This document shows, piece after piece, positions 15,791 through 23,998 of a stretch of 38,274 nt of DNA (position 1 is its first letter; the number at the start of each line of letters is the position of its first letter). Source of the DNA: JAULZV01 sp032117135 (GTDB lineage: Bacteria > Patescibacteriota > Minisyncoccia > Phycocordibacterales > JAACPR01); assembly GCA_032117135.1 (NCBI GenBank), contig JAULZV010000054.1, positions 1 through 38,274 on the forward strand, given 5' to 3'. The translations under genes and the position numbers were made by a program. Under the pieces are notes generated by a model, which saw nothing but the letters and a program-made list of their open reading frames with translations, made no database searches and was not told the origin of the DNA.

Positions 15791-17089
15791 TTAGTATTTT
15801 CTTAGAGGAAGGTCCGTCCATTGTTGAAGTATTGTATCTATAATCCTCCACTGTTCGAGAACTTCATGTGTTGTCACAAAAGAAGTTACATCACCAGCAA
15901 TTGCTTGGTACAAAATCTTTTCATATGCATCCAGTACAAGCATATTGTTTTCCTGATATGAAAATGCAAGATCCCGGGAAGCGGTCTTGTAATCATACCC
16001 TGATTCTTTGACATGAAATGAAAATGTAATACGTGGAATCGGACTAATTTCAAACACAATTTTGCTCCCATCAATAAATTCGACATGAATTGAAGTGTCA
16101 TCGTGTGCCATTTTTTTGCCTGACTCAATGATGAATGGAACATTATTCCATTGTGACATCGAAGTATTGAGGGTAATTTTGAAAAAAGTCTCTGTTTGAC
16201 TAGATGATTTAGTAATAATATCTTCATATCCAACATATTGGGCTCGTTCAAAATTTTGTTCATTACACACAGCAGGCGTAAGTGTTTTGAGTACATCTTC
16301 TCTATTTTTACGGATATGAACACCATCAAAATTCTCAGGCTCGTTCATAAGGATAAGTGCCAGCATTTGTAGTGCATGATTTTGCCCTACATCTCTTAAT
16401 GCACCGACTTCATCATAAAATTCTCCTCTCCCATCAATACCTCGCGTTTCATACATATGTATCTTTATACGAGAGACAAATGAAGCATTCCATGCGTTTC
16501 TGAAAATTTCATTTTTGAATCTAAAGACAAGAATATTCTCAAGTGCTTCTTTTGCCAGATAGTGATCAATACGAAAAATCTGATCTTCCGAAGCAACCGT
16601 CGAGAGTTTTGTATCCAAAAATTTAGCATGTTCAAAATTAGTCCCGAATGGTTTTTCGATCAAAAGCCTTGACCATGCGGTGCTATCTGACGTGCAAGTA
16701 TTAAGAAGTTGTGTTTTTTTGAGTAGATCAAATACGCCATCATATAACTCTGGTCTTATTGATAAGTAGAACAGTTTGCTTGCACAGACACCATATTGAT
16801 CATCTAACTCTGACAGAAATGTCTTCAAATCATGATAGGAAGATTCGGTACCGAGATCTCCCTGAAAATAATAAAATGTCTGTAAAAATTCACTTCGTAA
16901 TTCAAAATCTCCAATAAGTTCATCACTTACGAATTGACGATATGATTCAGTATTAAGGTCACGACGAGCAAAACCAATTATTTTAACATTTGGGGGGAGT
17001 ATGTTTTTTGAATAGAGATTATATAGTGAACGAAAAAGTTTTTTTCGCGCAAGATCACCTGTACCTCCAAAAATAATAATAGATAACAT
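15791..17089 (-). CDS. zwf: Glucose-6-phosphate 1-dehydrogenase, 432 aa
   Basis: Oxidises glucose-6-P to 6-phosphogluconolactone with NAD(P)+. The Rossmann loop is SIIIFGGTGDLARKKLFRSL (residues 3-22). The substrate signature is RIDHYLAKEALENILVFRF, in which Ala replaces the usual Gly of RIDHYLGKE, leaving the binding His and Lys intact. LLIEKPFG precedes it, and RDVGQNHALQMLAL matches the HLLQ-type region. At 432 aa it is 50-60 residues shorter than the typical 490 aa. The start ATG at 17089 lies 2 nt after the coiled-coil gene's stop. No gluconate-6-P dehydrogenase or lactonase is in the window. Confidence 0.93.
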   Translation of the reverse strand: MLSIIIFGGTGDLARKKLFRSLYNLYSKNILPPNVKIIGFARRDLNTESYRQFVSDELIGDFELRSEFLQTFYYFQGDLGTESSYHDLKTFLSELDDQYGVCASKLFYLSIRPELYDGVFDLLKKTQLLNTCTSDSTAWSRLLIEKPFGTNFEHAKFLDTKLSTVASEDQIFRIDHYLAKEALENILVFRFKNEIFRNAWNASFVSRIKIHMYETRGIDGRGEFYDEVGALRDVGQNHALQMLALILMNEPENFDGVHIRKNREDVLKTLTPAVCNEQNFERAQYVGYEDIITKSSSQTETFFKITLNTSMSQWNNVPFIIESGKKMAHDDTSIHVEFIDGSKIVFEISPIPRITFSFHVKESGYDYKTASRDLAFSYQENNMLVLDAYEKILYQAIAGDVTSFVTTHEVLEQWRIIDTILQQWTDLPLRKY

Positions 17090-17091
17090 AC

Positions 17092-17721
17092 CTATTTAAA
17101 TGCAGTCCGGAGGGCACGGATTTTATTTTCTAATACAAGAACTTCTTGTGAAAAAGTCTTGAGAGAGGCTTCCATTCCATGAAGTCGAGTCTGGTCTGTA
17201 ACAAGATTTTTTTTAATTTGTTCCGCCTCTTGCTCATCTTTCTTTTTATAAAATAATAGACGCGACATAGATTCGGAAAAAGTTCTTTTTTCACGATCTT
17301 TTTTGACTTGAATATCTTTTTTATTTTTTTCAAACTCAGCAAGATTACGTTCATGTTCGGCAATAATTTGTTTTTCTTTTTGAATTTTTTCGGTTATCGA
17401 AGCGATTGACGCTGTCAGATCCGATTCAACAGCTTGGAGTCGTGATTCAACTTCTTTAATCTGACGCTCATCATTACGAACATCATTTAACTCTTTGGTG
17501 TTTCGTGTTTCTTTAACGACCTTCTCTCTCCTGAGGCGAGCTACCACAGAATTAAGGCGCGCCACTTCTTGTTTTTTGTAAAATAATTGAGTCTCAAGTT
17601 GCTTAAGTTCACGCTCTTTTTGCTGTCTCAAAAGCATCTGTTTTCGCTCTTCTTGTTCACGCACTCGATTATTCAATACACTCTGAGCATTTGGATCTAG
17701 AAATTGACTTCGATTAAGCAT
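17092..17721 (-). CDS. Coiled-coil protein of unknown function, 209 aa
   Basis: Almost the whole protein is charged and heptad-like (from EQEERKQMLLRQQKERELKQ onward to about residue 195), with many Lys, Glu, Gln and Arg and no membrane segment. A long cytosolic coiled coil is the only safe call; similarity to other coiled-coil families would be compositional. It is the first gene of a run with zwf (2-nt gap). Its TATAAT box ends 6 nt before the ATG at 17721, a leaderless arrangement. A structural or scaffolding role is guesswork. Confidence 0.75.
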   Translation of the reverse strand: MLNRSQFLDPNAQSVLNNRVREQEERKQMLLRQQKERELKQLETQLFYKKQEVARLNSVVARLRREKVVKETRNTKELNDVRNDERQIKEVESRLQAVESDLTASIASITEKIQKEKQIIAEHERNLAEFEKNKKDIQVKKDREKRTFSESMSRLLFYKKKDEQEAEQIKKNLVTDQTRLHGMEASLKTFSQEVLVLENKIRALRTAFK

Positions 17722-17733
17722 GACATCATTATA
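17722..17733 (-). promoter_or_regulatory. -10 box of the coiled-coil/zwf operon, leaderless
   Basis: Perfect TATAAT (17733-17728), six bases GATGTC, then ATG at 17721 on the minus strand. Confidence 0.65.
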
Positions 17734-17774
17734 ATGAATTATTCCCTATCATCAAAATGCGATAATAGGTTGTA

Positions 17775-17895
17775 ATGGAAGGACTTGAATCCATACACCC
17801 TTACTAACACTTCCTGTACACCCCCCCATACTCATACACTTATACACCTTACCTATACTCATATACCTCACATGAGTGTAGCACACCCACCTATA
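17775..17895. repeat. Low-complexity strand-asymmetric tract, C-rich on the plus strand
   Basis: Degenerate units built on TACACC, TATACC and TACTCATA follow one another, with a run of seven C (17820-17826). The minus strand, which is the transcribed strand here, is correspondingly rich in G and GT(A) with several GGG or GG groups. It separates the Nudix gene from the promoter of the coiled-coil gene. An open frame across it is low-complexity and not a gene. Confidence 0.5.
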
Positions 17896-17896
17896 C

Positions 17897-18406
17897 CTAT
17901 GACCATGGACGCAGTTCCTTGGATATGTCTTGTTTGAGATATTCTTGAATTCGTAATTTGGTAGCATAAGAAGTACCCTCGGGCAACTCATCGAATGGAC
18001 ATAATTTAATATCAGATATCTCAAATCTAAACCTTTCTTTTAAAACAGGTCTCTCGGATAATTTGATAACAAAGCAATGCACAGTGTCTCGCTTGCCTCC
18101 CTTAGTATTTGAATAGGCTCCAAGTTTATAGTCAGGATTTTGGATACTGATACCTGTTTCTTCAAACACTTCTCGAACAGCTGCTTCTTCAGGAGATTCG
18201 GTTTTTTTGATACCACCTCCAGGCATCACCCATAGTCCGTTGTACCAATGTCTCACCAAGACAAGAGAATTATTATGAACAATCAGAATACGAAGTCCAT
18301 GTGTATCTATCTTGAATATTTTCCAGTACCACTTTAAGGGGAGACGAATTGTGCGATACACAACATATGAACTATCGATAATTAATTTTTTGAATTTTGT
18401 ACGCAT
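17897..18406 (-). CDS. Nudix hydrolase, 169 aa
   Basis: Hydrolyses a nucleoside diphosphate linked to another moiety; the substrate is unknown. The Nudix box is complete: GGGIKKTESPEEAAVREVFEETGI, matching GX5EX7REUXEEXGU (about residues 63-86), with the metal-binding REVFEE helix. Upstream WVMPGG is typical. A basic, partly hydrophobic N-terminus (MRTKFKKLIIDSSYVVYRTI) precedes the fold. The gene overlaps the 3' end of murD by 25 nt, so it belongs to the murC-murD operon. Clean-up of a damaged or surplus nucleotide-linked metabolite is a reasonable guess. Confidence 0.88.
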   Translation of the reverse strand: MRTKFKKLIIDSSYVVYRTIRLPLKWYWKIFKIDTHGLRILIVHNNSLVLVRHWYNGLWVMPGGGIKKTESPEEAAVREVFEETGISIQNPDYKLGAYSNTKGGKRDTVHCFVIKLSERPVLKERFRFEISDIKLCPFDELPEGTSYATKLRIQEYLKQDISKELRPWS

Positions 18407-19824
18407 TGGATGAATTGATTACCTCGATCTTCGAATGATTTGAAACTGGCATGACTATCAGTCGCAGGTGACAACAAGACAATATCTCCTTCGCTCGAAG
18501 CTGTTGTTGCAACATCAAAGGCATCTTCCATTGTTTTGACTTCACCCAATATCTCGACACCTGTCCGTCCTGCCATTTCTTTTAGTTTAGTGTTAGCACT
18601 CCCTGGCAACAAAATAAGTTGTTTAACATATTCTCGCCAACCTTCTGCCATAGATTCGTAAGAAATGTCTTTGTCGTTTCCTCCTGAGATAAGGATAATG
18701 TTTTTGGTTGAGCCGACTGTCTCGAGTGCTTTTTGAGTAGCATCGGGGCTCGTTGATTTGGAGTCGTTGATGTATACAACTCCACGGATTGTATCAACAA
18801 TTTGTATACGATGAATCAGTCCTCCAAAATCATACAGAGCTTGGTGAATCTGAGGGGTCATGTGGATATCAAGAAGCACACATACAGCAACAACATATGC
18901 AGCATTGTATATATTATGCATCCCTCGAATCTTCATTGCAGTAACGTCTGGAACGTATACATGTTGCTCCCCAGCTGTACGGTATACAAGAGAATTATTT
19001 TCAAGAGAGATGATATTGTCTGCAAACCCTGATTCAAACTGTACAGCCAAAACCTGTTTGGTTTTGAGATGTGGAACAACATATTTGAGACTATCTTGAT
19101 CATCTAAATTGACAATAACTTGAGTTATTGTTGAATTTATCCCGCCAAGCTTAGCTTGCGCATATAGATCCTTACGACCCTCATATCTATTAAGATGATT
19201 ATCTGAGATATTGGTGATACCAGCAATGTCAAAGTAATCTTCATCCGACAAATACTCAAGTTGATAACTTGAAGTTTCGAGAATAACGACCGGCGAATCT
19301 GTTTGAATGTGGTCAAAAAAATCAAGTGGAGATATACCAATGTTACCTCCCAAATATACATCTATGCCAGCAGCGCGCAATACGTCATACATCAATGATA
19401 CCGTAGTACTCTTCCCATTTGATCCAGTGATTGAAATGACTCGACCTCGAGGATATTTTGCTCTAAATATTTTGAGGAAAACATTGATATCTGTCATGAC
19501 AGTACTGCCAGAGTCGAGTGCTTCTTTGATGATGTGATGTGTCATAGGAACACCAGGGCTCGCGATAACAAAATCGTACTGACTCGGCTCAAATGAAAGG
19601 TCTTGAGCCCCAAGATACAGTGCAAAGAGTGACTGTGTCTCAAATTCAGAAATTGTAGTCATATCATATTCGGAAGGCCCTTTATCCTCATATACGTCAA
19701 CATGAACACCTTCTTTCATAAAATAACGACAGGCTGCCTTGCCCGAAACTCCGAACCCAACGATGGCAATTTTTTTCTTTTGTGTTTCTAACTTTTTCAT
19801 ATATTGTCTAGTATTGTACTCCAT
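18382..19824 (-). CDS. murD: UDP-N-acetylmuramoyl-L-alanine--D-glutamate ligase, 480 aa
   Basis: Adds D-glutamate to UDP-MurNAc-L-Ala in the cytosol, the second amino-acid step of peptidoglycan synthesis. N-terminal Rossmann loop KIAIVGFGVSGKAACRYF, ATP loop VISITGSNGKSTTVSLMYDVL (about 130-150), the carbamylated-Lys region around YAQAKLGG, the substrate-handling IHRIQIVD and YINDSKSTSPDATQKAL, and the late ILISGGNDKDISY segment. ATG 19824 overlaps murC by 17 nt (ATGGAGTACAATAC). A second ATG at 19800 (MKKLETQKKKIAIVG) also fits and is closer to the family N-terminus. Length is slightly above average. Confidence 0.94.
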   Translation of the reverse strand: MEYNTRQYMKKLETQKKKIAIVGFGVSGKAACRYFMKEGVHVDVYEDKGPSEYDMTTISEFETQSLFALYLGAQDLSFEPSQYDFVIASPGVPMTHHIIKEALDSGSTVMTDINVFLKIFRAKYPRGRVISITGSNGKSTTVSLMYDVLRAAGIDVYLGGNIGISPLDFFDHIQTDSPVVILETSSYQLEYLSDEDYFDIAGITNISDNHLNRYEGRKDLYAQAKLGGINSTITQVIVNLDDQDSLKYVVPHLKTKQVLAVQFESGFADNIISLENNSLVYRTAGEQHVYVPDVTAMKIRGMHNIYNAAYVVAVCVLLDIHMTPQIHQALYDFGGLIHRIQIVDTIRGVVYINDSKSTSPDATQKALETVGSTKNIILISGGNDKDISYESMAEGWREYVKQLILLPGSANTKLKEMAGRTGVEILGEVKTMEDAFDVATTASSEGDIVLLSPATDSHASFKSFEDRGNQFIQCVQNSKN

Positions 19825-21199
19825 TTATTAATAAGTCTCTAACCTTAAATACCCCGCCTGCGCCAATGGTTGCCACAACTGTATTATGTAGATCGATAGC
19901 CTTAAGTCGTGAGACAGCCTCTTCGTAAGACGAAATATACGCTACTTCTTGAGGTTTTGAATATTGTTTGACGCTCGTAACAATATCATCTGCACTTACT
20001 GACTCAATATCTTCAAGTGTATCTCCGAGCGCACGAACAAGATCAGTAATATACACACGATCAGCCAATTGAAATGCTTGACCATATTCTTTCAAAAATG
20101 TTTTGATGAGATGATATTGTCTTGGTTCGAACACTGCATATATCTGCTTGTGCGGAAAAAATTGTTTGAGTCCAATCAAAAAATTTTTGACTTGAGACGG
20201 ATGATGAGCAAAGTCATCTACAAACACAGTATCATTGTGCTCAATTATTTCGAATCGTCTTCCAACTCCGTTGAATGTATGCAGAACTGTGCGAAACTCT
20301 TCTATTCCATGTCCTAATGTGTGCAATAGTACTAACACATAGGCTACATTAAGAATATTGTACATTCCAGGGATTTTGATATATATGTTTTCATATACTA
20401 ATGTATTACCGCGATAAAGTGAAAATGTTGATCCTGAAGTATCTAAGCACACATCCCGTACCACATAATCATTTGATGAATTGAATCCACATGTCACAAC
20501 AGTACCTGCATGGTAACTACTTATTTGTCTTAGCACAGGATTATCTCCATGAATGATAAGCAAAGAACCCGGAGCATGAGCTTCGATAAAATCAACAAAT
20601 GCATGATTCATATTTTCTTCATTTTTAAAATACTCCATATGACTTTTTTCGAGTGAGGTGATGATAGTGCAATCACCTGGAATATGCATGAAAGACTTGG
20701 AATACTCGCACGCCTCAAGGACACAATACCTACTATCACCTGTCGATTGGTAACTCTCGAGTTCTTTGATATATGCACCAGTTATCGCATTAACCGCGCC
20801 TGTCTGGCTACGTAATGCAAGAGTTGCAAGTGCGCTTGTTGTACTTTTGCCATGACTTCCAGCTACACTTATTCGGACATAGTCTTTGGTAAGTTGCCCC
20901 AAAAAAACTGCTCGCTCGAGTGCCTGAATTCCAAGTTCACGCGCACGGACGAGTTCAGGATGAGTGTCTGGAATAATCGAACTATATACCACCGTATCAA
21001 TATGTGACGTAATATTGTCTGCAAGTTGTTCGTACCGTATAGGTATTCCTATACACTCAAGAGAAGACGTCTCAGGAGAGATTCGTATGTCACTTCCTGA
21101 TACTTCAAACCCTTTTGAATGACAAAATTGGGCAATACTATTAAGTCCTTTTCCACCAATCCCGATAATGTAAATCTTTCTCGCTGTTGTGTTATGCAT
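19808..21199 (-). CDS. murC: UDP-N-acetylmuramate--L-alanine ligase, 463 aa
   Basis: Adds L-alanine to UDP-MurNAc, the first step of the peptide stem. N-terminal nucleotide loop KIYIIGIGGKGLNSIAQF, ATP loop VSVAGSHGKSTTSALATLAL-like segment (RISVAGSHGKSTTSALA), LEACEYSKSFMHI at the position of the family's EADE motif, FNGVGRRFEII, and VFVDDFAHHPSQVKNFL with the His-His pair. The frame is open to 21226, but TATTAT ends 6 nt before ATG 21199, so the first nine codons are excluded and the protein begins MHNTTARKIYIIG. Mpl is possible in principle, but the pairing with murD supports MurC. Confidence 0.93.
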   Translation of the reverse strand: MHNTTARKIYIIGIGGKGLNSIAQFCHSKGFEVSGSDIRISPETSSLECIGIPIRYEQLADNITSHIDTVVYSSIIPDTHPELVRARELGIQALERAVFLGQLTKDYVRISVAGSHGKSTTSALATLALRSQTGAVNAITGAYIKELESYQSTGDSRYCVLEACEYSKSFMHIPGDCTIITSLEKSHMEYFKNEENMNHAFVDFIEAHAPGSLLIIHGDNPVLRQISSYHAGTVVTCGFNSSNDYVVRDVCLDTSGSTFSLYRGNTLVYENIYIKIPGMYNILNVAYVLVLLHTLGHGIEEFRTVLHTFNGVGRRFEIIEHNDTVFVDDFAHHPSQVKNFLIGLKQFFPHKQIYAVFEPRQYHLIKTFLKEYGQAFQLADRVYITDLVRALGDTLEDIESVSADDIVTSVKQYSKPQEVAYISSYEEAVSRLKAIDLHNTVVATIGAGGVFKVRDLLINGVQY

Positions 21200-21211
21200 A
21201 AGACCATAATA
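21200..21211 (-). promoter_or_regulatory. -10 box of the murC-murD-Nudix operon, leaderless
   Basis: TATTAT (21211-21206), six bases GGTCTT, then ATG at 21199. It decides the murC start over a TTG/ATG further upstream. Confidence 0.6.
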
Positions 21212-21241
21212 CGCACGAGACATCAAGACAAAATAAAGAAA

Positions 21242-21269
21242 TTGTCACATCCAAATAAAGGAGTACAAT
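21242..21269 (+). promoter_or_regulatory. Promoter of the DoxX gene
   Basis: TTGTCA (21242-21247), 16-nt spacer, TACAAT (21264-21269). The leader to ATG 21306 is about 30 nt, unlike the leaderless genes around it. Confidence 0.6.
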
Positions 21270-21305
21270 GACACTATTACAAGTTAATATACGAAATTAC
21301 GAAAC

Positions 21306-21686
21306 ATGGAATTTGTATTATTGGTAGGAAGGATTATTTTTGGAGGTTTTTTTGCATATAACGGAGTTAACCACTTTTTGCAACGAAAAGGCTTGAGCGA
21401 ATATGCTAAATCAAAGCATATCCCGTCACCTGAAATGGCAGTATCATTGTCTGGAGCAATCTTGATCGTGTCAGGTATCAGTATTATGTTGGGAATATTT
21501 TTTAACATAGCATTACTTGGAATTATTGTGTTCTTGTTTATTACCTCAATGACAATGCATGCATTTTGGAATGACACAGATGCTGCATCAAAATCAAGTA
21601 ACCAGATTCATTTTCTCAAAAACATGGCTCTTCTTGGAGCATCGCTTATGCTTTTTAATTTTGAAACATGGCCGTTTGGATTTTAG
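21306..21686 (+). CDS. DoxX-family membrane protein, 126 aa
   Basis: Small four-helix membrane protein. The N-terminus VLLVGRIIFGGFFAYNGVNHF (residues 4-24) and the middle GAILIVSGISIMLGIFFNIALLG followed by MTMHAFWND are typical for DoxX-like proteins, which are linked to respiratory or thiol redox roles in other bacteria. The precise role of this subgroup is unknown. The gene stands alone on the plus strand between the mur operon and a convergent Gmad2 gene, with its own promoter and a strong shared terminator downstream. Confidence 0.88.
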   Translation: MEFVLLVGRIIFGGFFAYNGVNHFLQRKGLSEYAKSKHIPSPEMAVSLSGAILIVSGISIMLGIFFNIALLGIIVFLFITSMTMHAFWNDTDAASKSSNQIHFLKNMALLGASLMLFNFETWPFGF

Positions 21687-21717
21687 AATAAAGGATTGAG
21701 TGACAACATATGTACTA

Positions 21718-21748
21718 AATAAGCGGCGACCGAAGGTCGCCGCTTATT
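21718..21748. terminator. Strong bidirectional hairpin between convergent genes
   Basis: AATAAGCGGCGACC (21718-21731) and GGTCGCCGCTTATT (21735-21748) are perfectly complementary around GAA. It lies between the DoxX (plus) and Gmad2 (minus) stops. The U tract is short, but the stem is very stable. Confidence 0.8.
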
Positions 21749-21768
21749 CGTATTGCACACCACCTCTC

Positions 21769-22725
21769 TTACCGCATCATAACTGGGACCTCAATTTTTT
21801 TGACCTTTCGAGCTCCTTCTTCTCCACCCTCTGCATTGTGAGATTCGACCACAACAGTCGCAGTGCCCACATACTCAAGGTCTTTTAGATCTATCTCTGT
21901 ATCAAACGGCACCCTTTGAGTAGTCATCCAATCAGACAATGCTTTTATATAACTACTCTTCAACTCAGTAAGGTCATCGCCCAAAATCCGATATGTTGCA
22001 TTTGCTTCAAAATACCAATTACCCGGAATAGAGCCAGTCAATGCAAGGCTCCCAGAAACATCAGAACGTGGTCGAGGTGAGCGCAGTTCAACATCAGAAT
22101 ACACTGCATTTTGAAGTCTCATCACAAGTTCCAATTGTTTCCCTTTCACCTCTGCCACGAGTTGGGCAGGAATAGTTGGTTCGAACGAATATCCTTCGGT
22201 ATCAAGTCGTGTTTTATAATTTATTTGCGCGATCTCACCAACAGTCTCAATCGAATCAATCCCGATTCGATCACCTACAAACACCGAAGAAAGATGTTCG
22301 TTACGTATTTTGTCTACAAGAGCTACATATACAAAATTACCCGTTCCTCCTCCATTTTGTACAAAAGGAATCAGAATCAAACCATCAGAAAATTCGACCA
22401 CATCTTCAGCATCGAGTGAAATAAAACCTTCTGAAGATTCGAATTCTGGATCAGTATATGATCCAGCATATCTTGTACCCTCTTCTTGTTTTAAGGTTAC
22501 AACAGCACTACTGCCAGGCACCTTGAATGTAATACGTGCAAAATCGGCAGAAATCAAATCTTCTGGAACATCAACCGGTTCACAGGTACGACTCGATGGA
22601 ACAAACCTAAATCCATCTTCACAACGAGGAGCGACAGGATCTTGTGTTGATCTGACATAATAAAAAGCTCCGATCACAAGAGCAAGACCAATAACCAAAA
22701 ACGTAATTATTTTTTGTAATTTCAT
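21769..22725 (-). CDS. Anchored extracytoplasmic protein with C-terminal Gmad2 domain, 318 aa
   Basis: N-terminal membrane anchor (residues 7-25, ITFLVIGLALVIGAFYYV), then a short two-cysteine loop (CEDGFRFVPSSRTCEP), a middle domain of unknown type, and a Gmad2 immunoglobulin-like domain at about residues 212-318. The Gmad2 call rests on VELRSPRPRSDVSGSLALTG, GNWYFEAN, then LSDWMTTQRVPF and the final VPV strand. Gmad2 domains were first noted in spore-germination proteins and are common in surface proteins of Patescibacteria, which do not form spores. Its role here is probably adhesive or wall-associated. TATAAT ends 8 nt before the ATG, directly at the truB stop. Confidence 0.82.
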   Translation of the reverse strand: MKLQKIITFLVIGLALVIGAFYYVRSTQDPVAPRCEDGFRFVPSSRTCEPVDVPEDLISADFARITFKVPGSSAVVTLKQEEGTRYAGSYTDPEFESSEGFISLDAEDVVEFSDGLILIPFVQNGGGTGNFVYVALVDKIRNEHLSSVFVGDRIGIDSIETVGEIAQINYKTRLDTEGYSFEPTIPAQLVAEVKGKQLELVMRLQNAVYSDVELRSPRPRSDVSGSLALTGSIPGNWYFEANATYRILGDDLTELKSSYIKALSDWMTTQRVPFDTEIDLKDLEYVGTATVVVESHNAEGGEEGARKVKKIEVPVMMR

Positions 22726-22739
22726 ATCTCACTATTATA
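22726..22739 (-). promoter_or_regulatory. -10 box of the Gmad2 gene, nearly leaderless
   Basis: TATAAT (22739-22734), eight bases AGTGAGAT, then ATG at 22725. The box overlaps the stop codon of truB. Confidence 0.55.
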
Positions 22740-23451
22740 ACACCTTTGTTCGAACAAGCTTATGGAGCACGGCAGGAACACCTGTGCAAGCTTCGAATGT
22801 TTCGCACAGTCCACGAATGTATGTACCTGTTGATACATGAATTTGAAATGATACCAATTGTACAACCGAAGGAAATCGCACACGAGCTTTTTCCCAGCAT
22901 TCACTTATTTCTTTTTGTCTAAAATCCCCTTGTACCAGATCAATATCGCTTCGTATCCCATCAATAATCTGACGAGACTCAGCTGTAATACATTGGATAT
23001 CTTGAATATCATATATTTCAACAGGTCGAGTTGGACGCTTAATCGCAAAATTACCTGCACGAGCATATTCAAATAATGGGACACCTTCAACAGTCTTAGA
23101 TGAATACCATGGATATGTTTGTTCTTTCATTTCAGTAAACGAACGAATACAGTGTATTACTTTTGTCTCCTCAATCTCTGCAAACATTTCACAATTAATT
23201 CGCCCCAACACATCATGTGTATCAGTTGATACACCAATCAAAAATTCGGCCTGATATATTTTACTTTTTCCCAAAAATTTTTCTCGCTCATTATTTTCAT
23301 TATCAACCAATACCACAAGCACACCCTCTGCCATAGGATCAAGTCGACCAGCATACGACAGTCGAGCATGTGCAAGTTCAGGTTGTTCTACTCGTACTCG
23401 ATGCAGTGCTTCAAGTGGAGTCTCTCCTCTTTTTTTATATACCTCTATCAT
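22735..23451 (-). CDS. truB: tRNA pseudouridine synthase B, short form, 238 aa
   Basis: Makes pseudouridine 55 in the T-loop of tRNAs. YKKRGETPLEALHRVR (residues 5-20) corresponds to the KPxGxTSxxxV opening of the family. Asp38 in LSYAGRLDPMAEGVLVV is the catalytic aspartate. KTVEGVPLFEYARAG and the late VSTGTYIRGLCETF complete the core. At 238 aa it lacks the C-terminal PUA domain of the roughly 310-aa enzymes. The frame stays open to 23595, but that extension is antisense-like and overlaps msrA; ATG 23451 overlaps the msrA stop by 17 nt and begins at the family N-terminus. Confidence 0.88.
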   Translation of the reverse strand: MIEVYKKRGETPLEALHRVRVEQPELAHARLSYAGRLDPMAEGVLVVLVDNENNEREKFLGKSKIYQAEFLIGVSTDTHDVLGRINCEMFAEIEETKVIHCIRSFTEMKEQTYPWYSSKTVEGVPLFEYARAGNFAIKRPTRPVEIYDIQDIQCITAESRQIIDGIRSDIDLVQGDFRQKEISECWEKARVRFPSVVQLVSFQIHVSTGTYIRGLCETFEACTGVPAVLHKLVRTKVL

Positions 23452-23989
23452 CTGAAAGTAAGTGAGAAAATTTGGCCCGTAGTTTTTGAATTTTTGGAAA
23501 AATAACAATTTGACAATAGGGTTTTTGTGGATTGGATTCAAAATAATCGTGATGATACTGTTCTGCGTCAAAAAATTCGAACGCATCGAGTGCATGCACC
23601 TCTGTTACGATCGGATTATCAAAAATCCCTTCGCGTTGTAATTCGTCCATAACTTGAGTGATACACTCTTTTTGTTCAAGTGATGCGTAATAAATTGCTG
23701 AGCGATATTGCGTTCCTGTATCTGCTCCCTGCTTATTGAGTGTAGTTGGATTATGTGTATAAAAAAATACATGAAGCAAATCCCGATATGTAATCTGTGT
23801 TGGGTCAAACATGATCCTGATTGCCTCTACATGCCCTGTAGTTCCACTTGATACCATTTCATATGTCGCAGTCTCAGGAGTGCCTCCGATGTACCCTGGT
23901 GTCACTTGTTTGACCCCAATCAAATTTTTGAATACTGCCTCAGTACACCAAAAACATCCCCCTGCAAAAATAGCATATTGTAGTTCCAT
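23435..23989 (-). CDS. msrA: Peptide methionine sulfoxide reductase A, 184 aa
   Basis: Reduces the S-epimer of methionine sulfoxide in proteins and free Met. The catalytic Cys12 lies in AIFAGGCFWCTEAVF, followed by the family blocks VTPGYIGG, YEMVSSGTTGHVEAIRI, LLHVFFYTHNPTTLNKQGAD and GTQYRSAIYY. Length is typical for the MsrA-only form; no MsrB domain is attached. No other cysteine lies in the last 160 residues, so recycling would have to use Cys15 or an external thiol. It starts 9 nt after the sensor-kinase stop and overlaps truB, so it is part of the six-gene run. Confidence 0.95.
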   Translation of the reverse strand: MELQYAIFAGGCFWCTEAVFKNLIGVKQVTPGYIGGTPETATYEMVSSGTTGHVEAIRIMFDPTQITYRDLLHVFFYTHNPTTLNKQGADTGTQYRSAIYYASLEQKECITQVMDELQREGIFDNPIVTEVHALDAFEFFDAEQYHHDYFESNPQKPYCQIVIFPKIQKLRAKFSHLLSDDRGI

Positions 23990-23998
23990 ATCTGTACT

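Noticed and set aside
17752..18024. 90-aa minus-strand frame
   Set aside because: It crosses the low-complexity tract and lies antiphase to the Nudix gene.
23452..23595. 48-codon N-terminal extension of truB
   Set aside because: It overlaps msrA, is compositionally odd and precedes the family N-terminus at ATG 23451.
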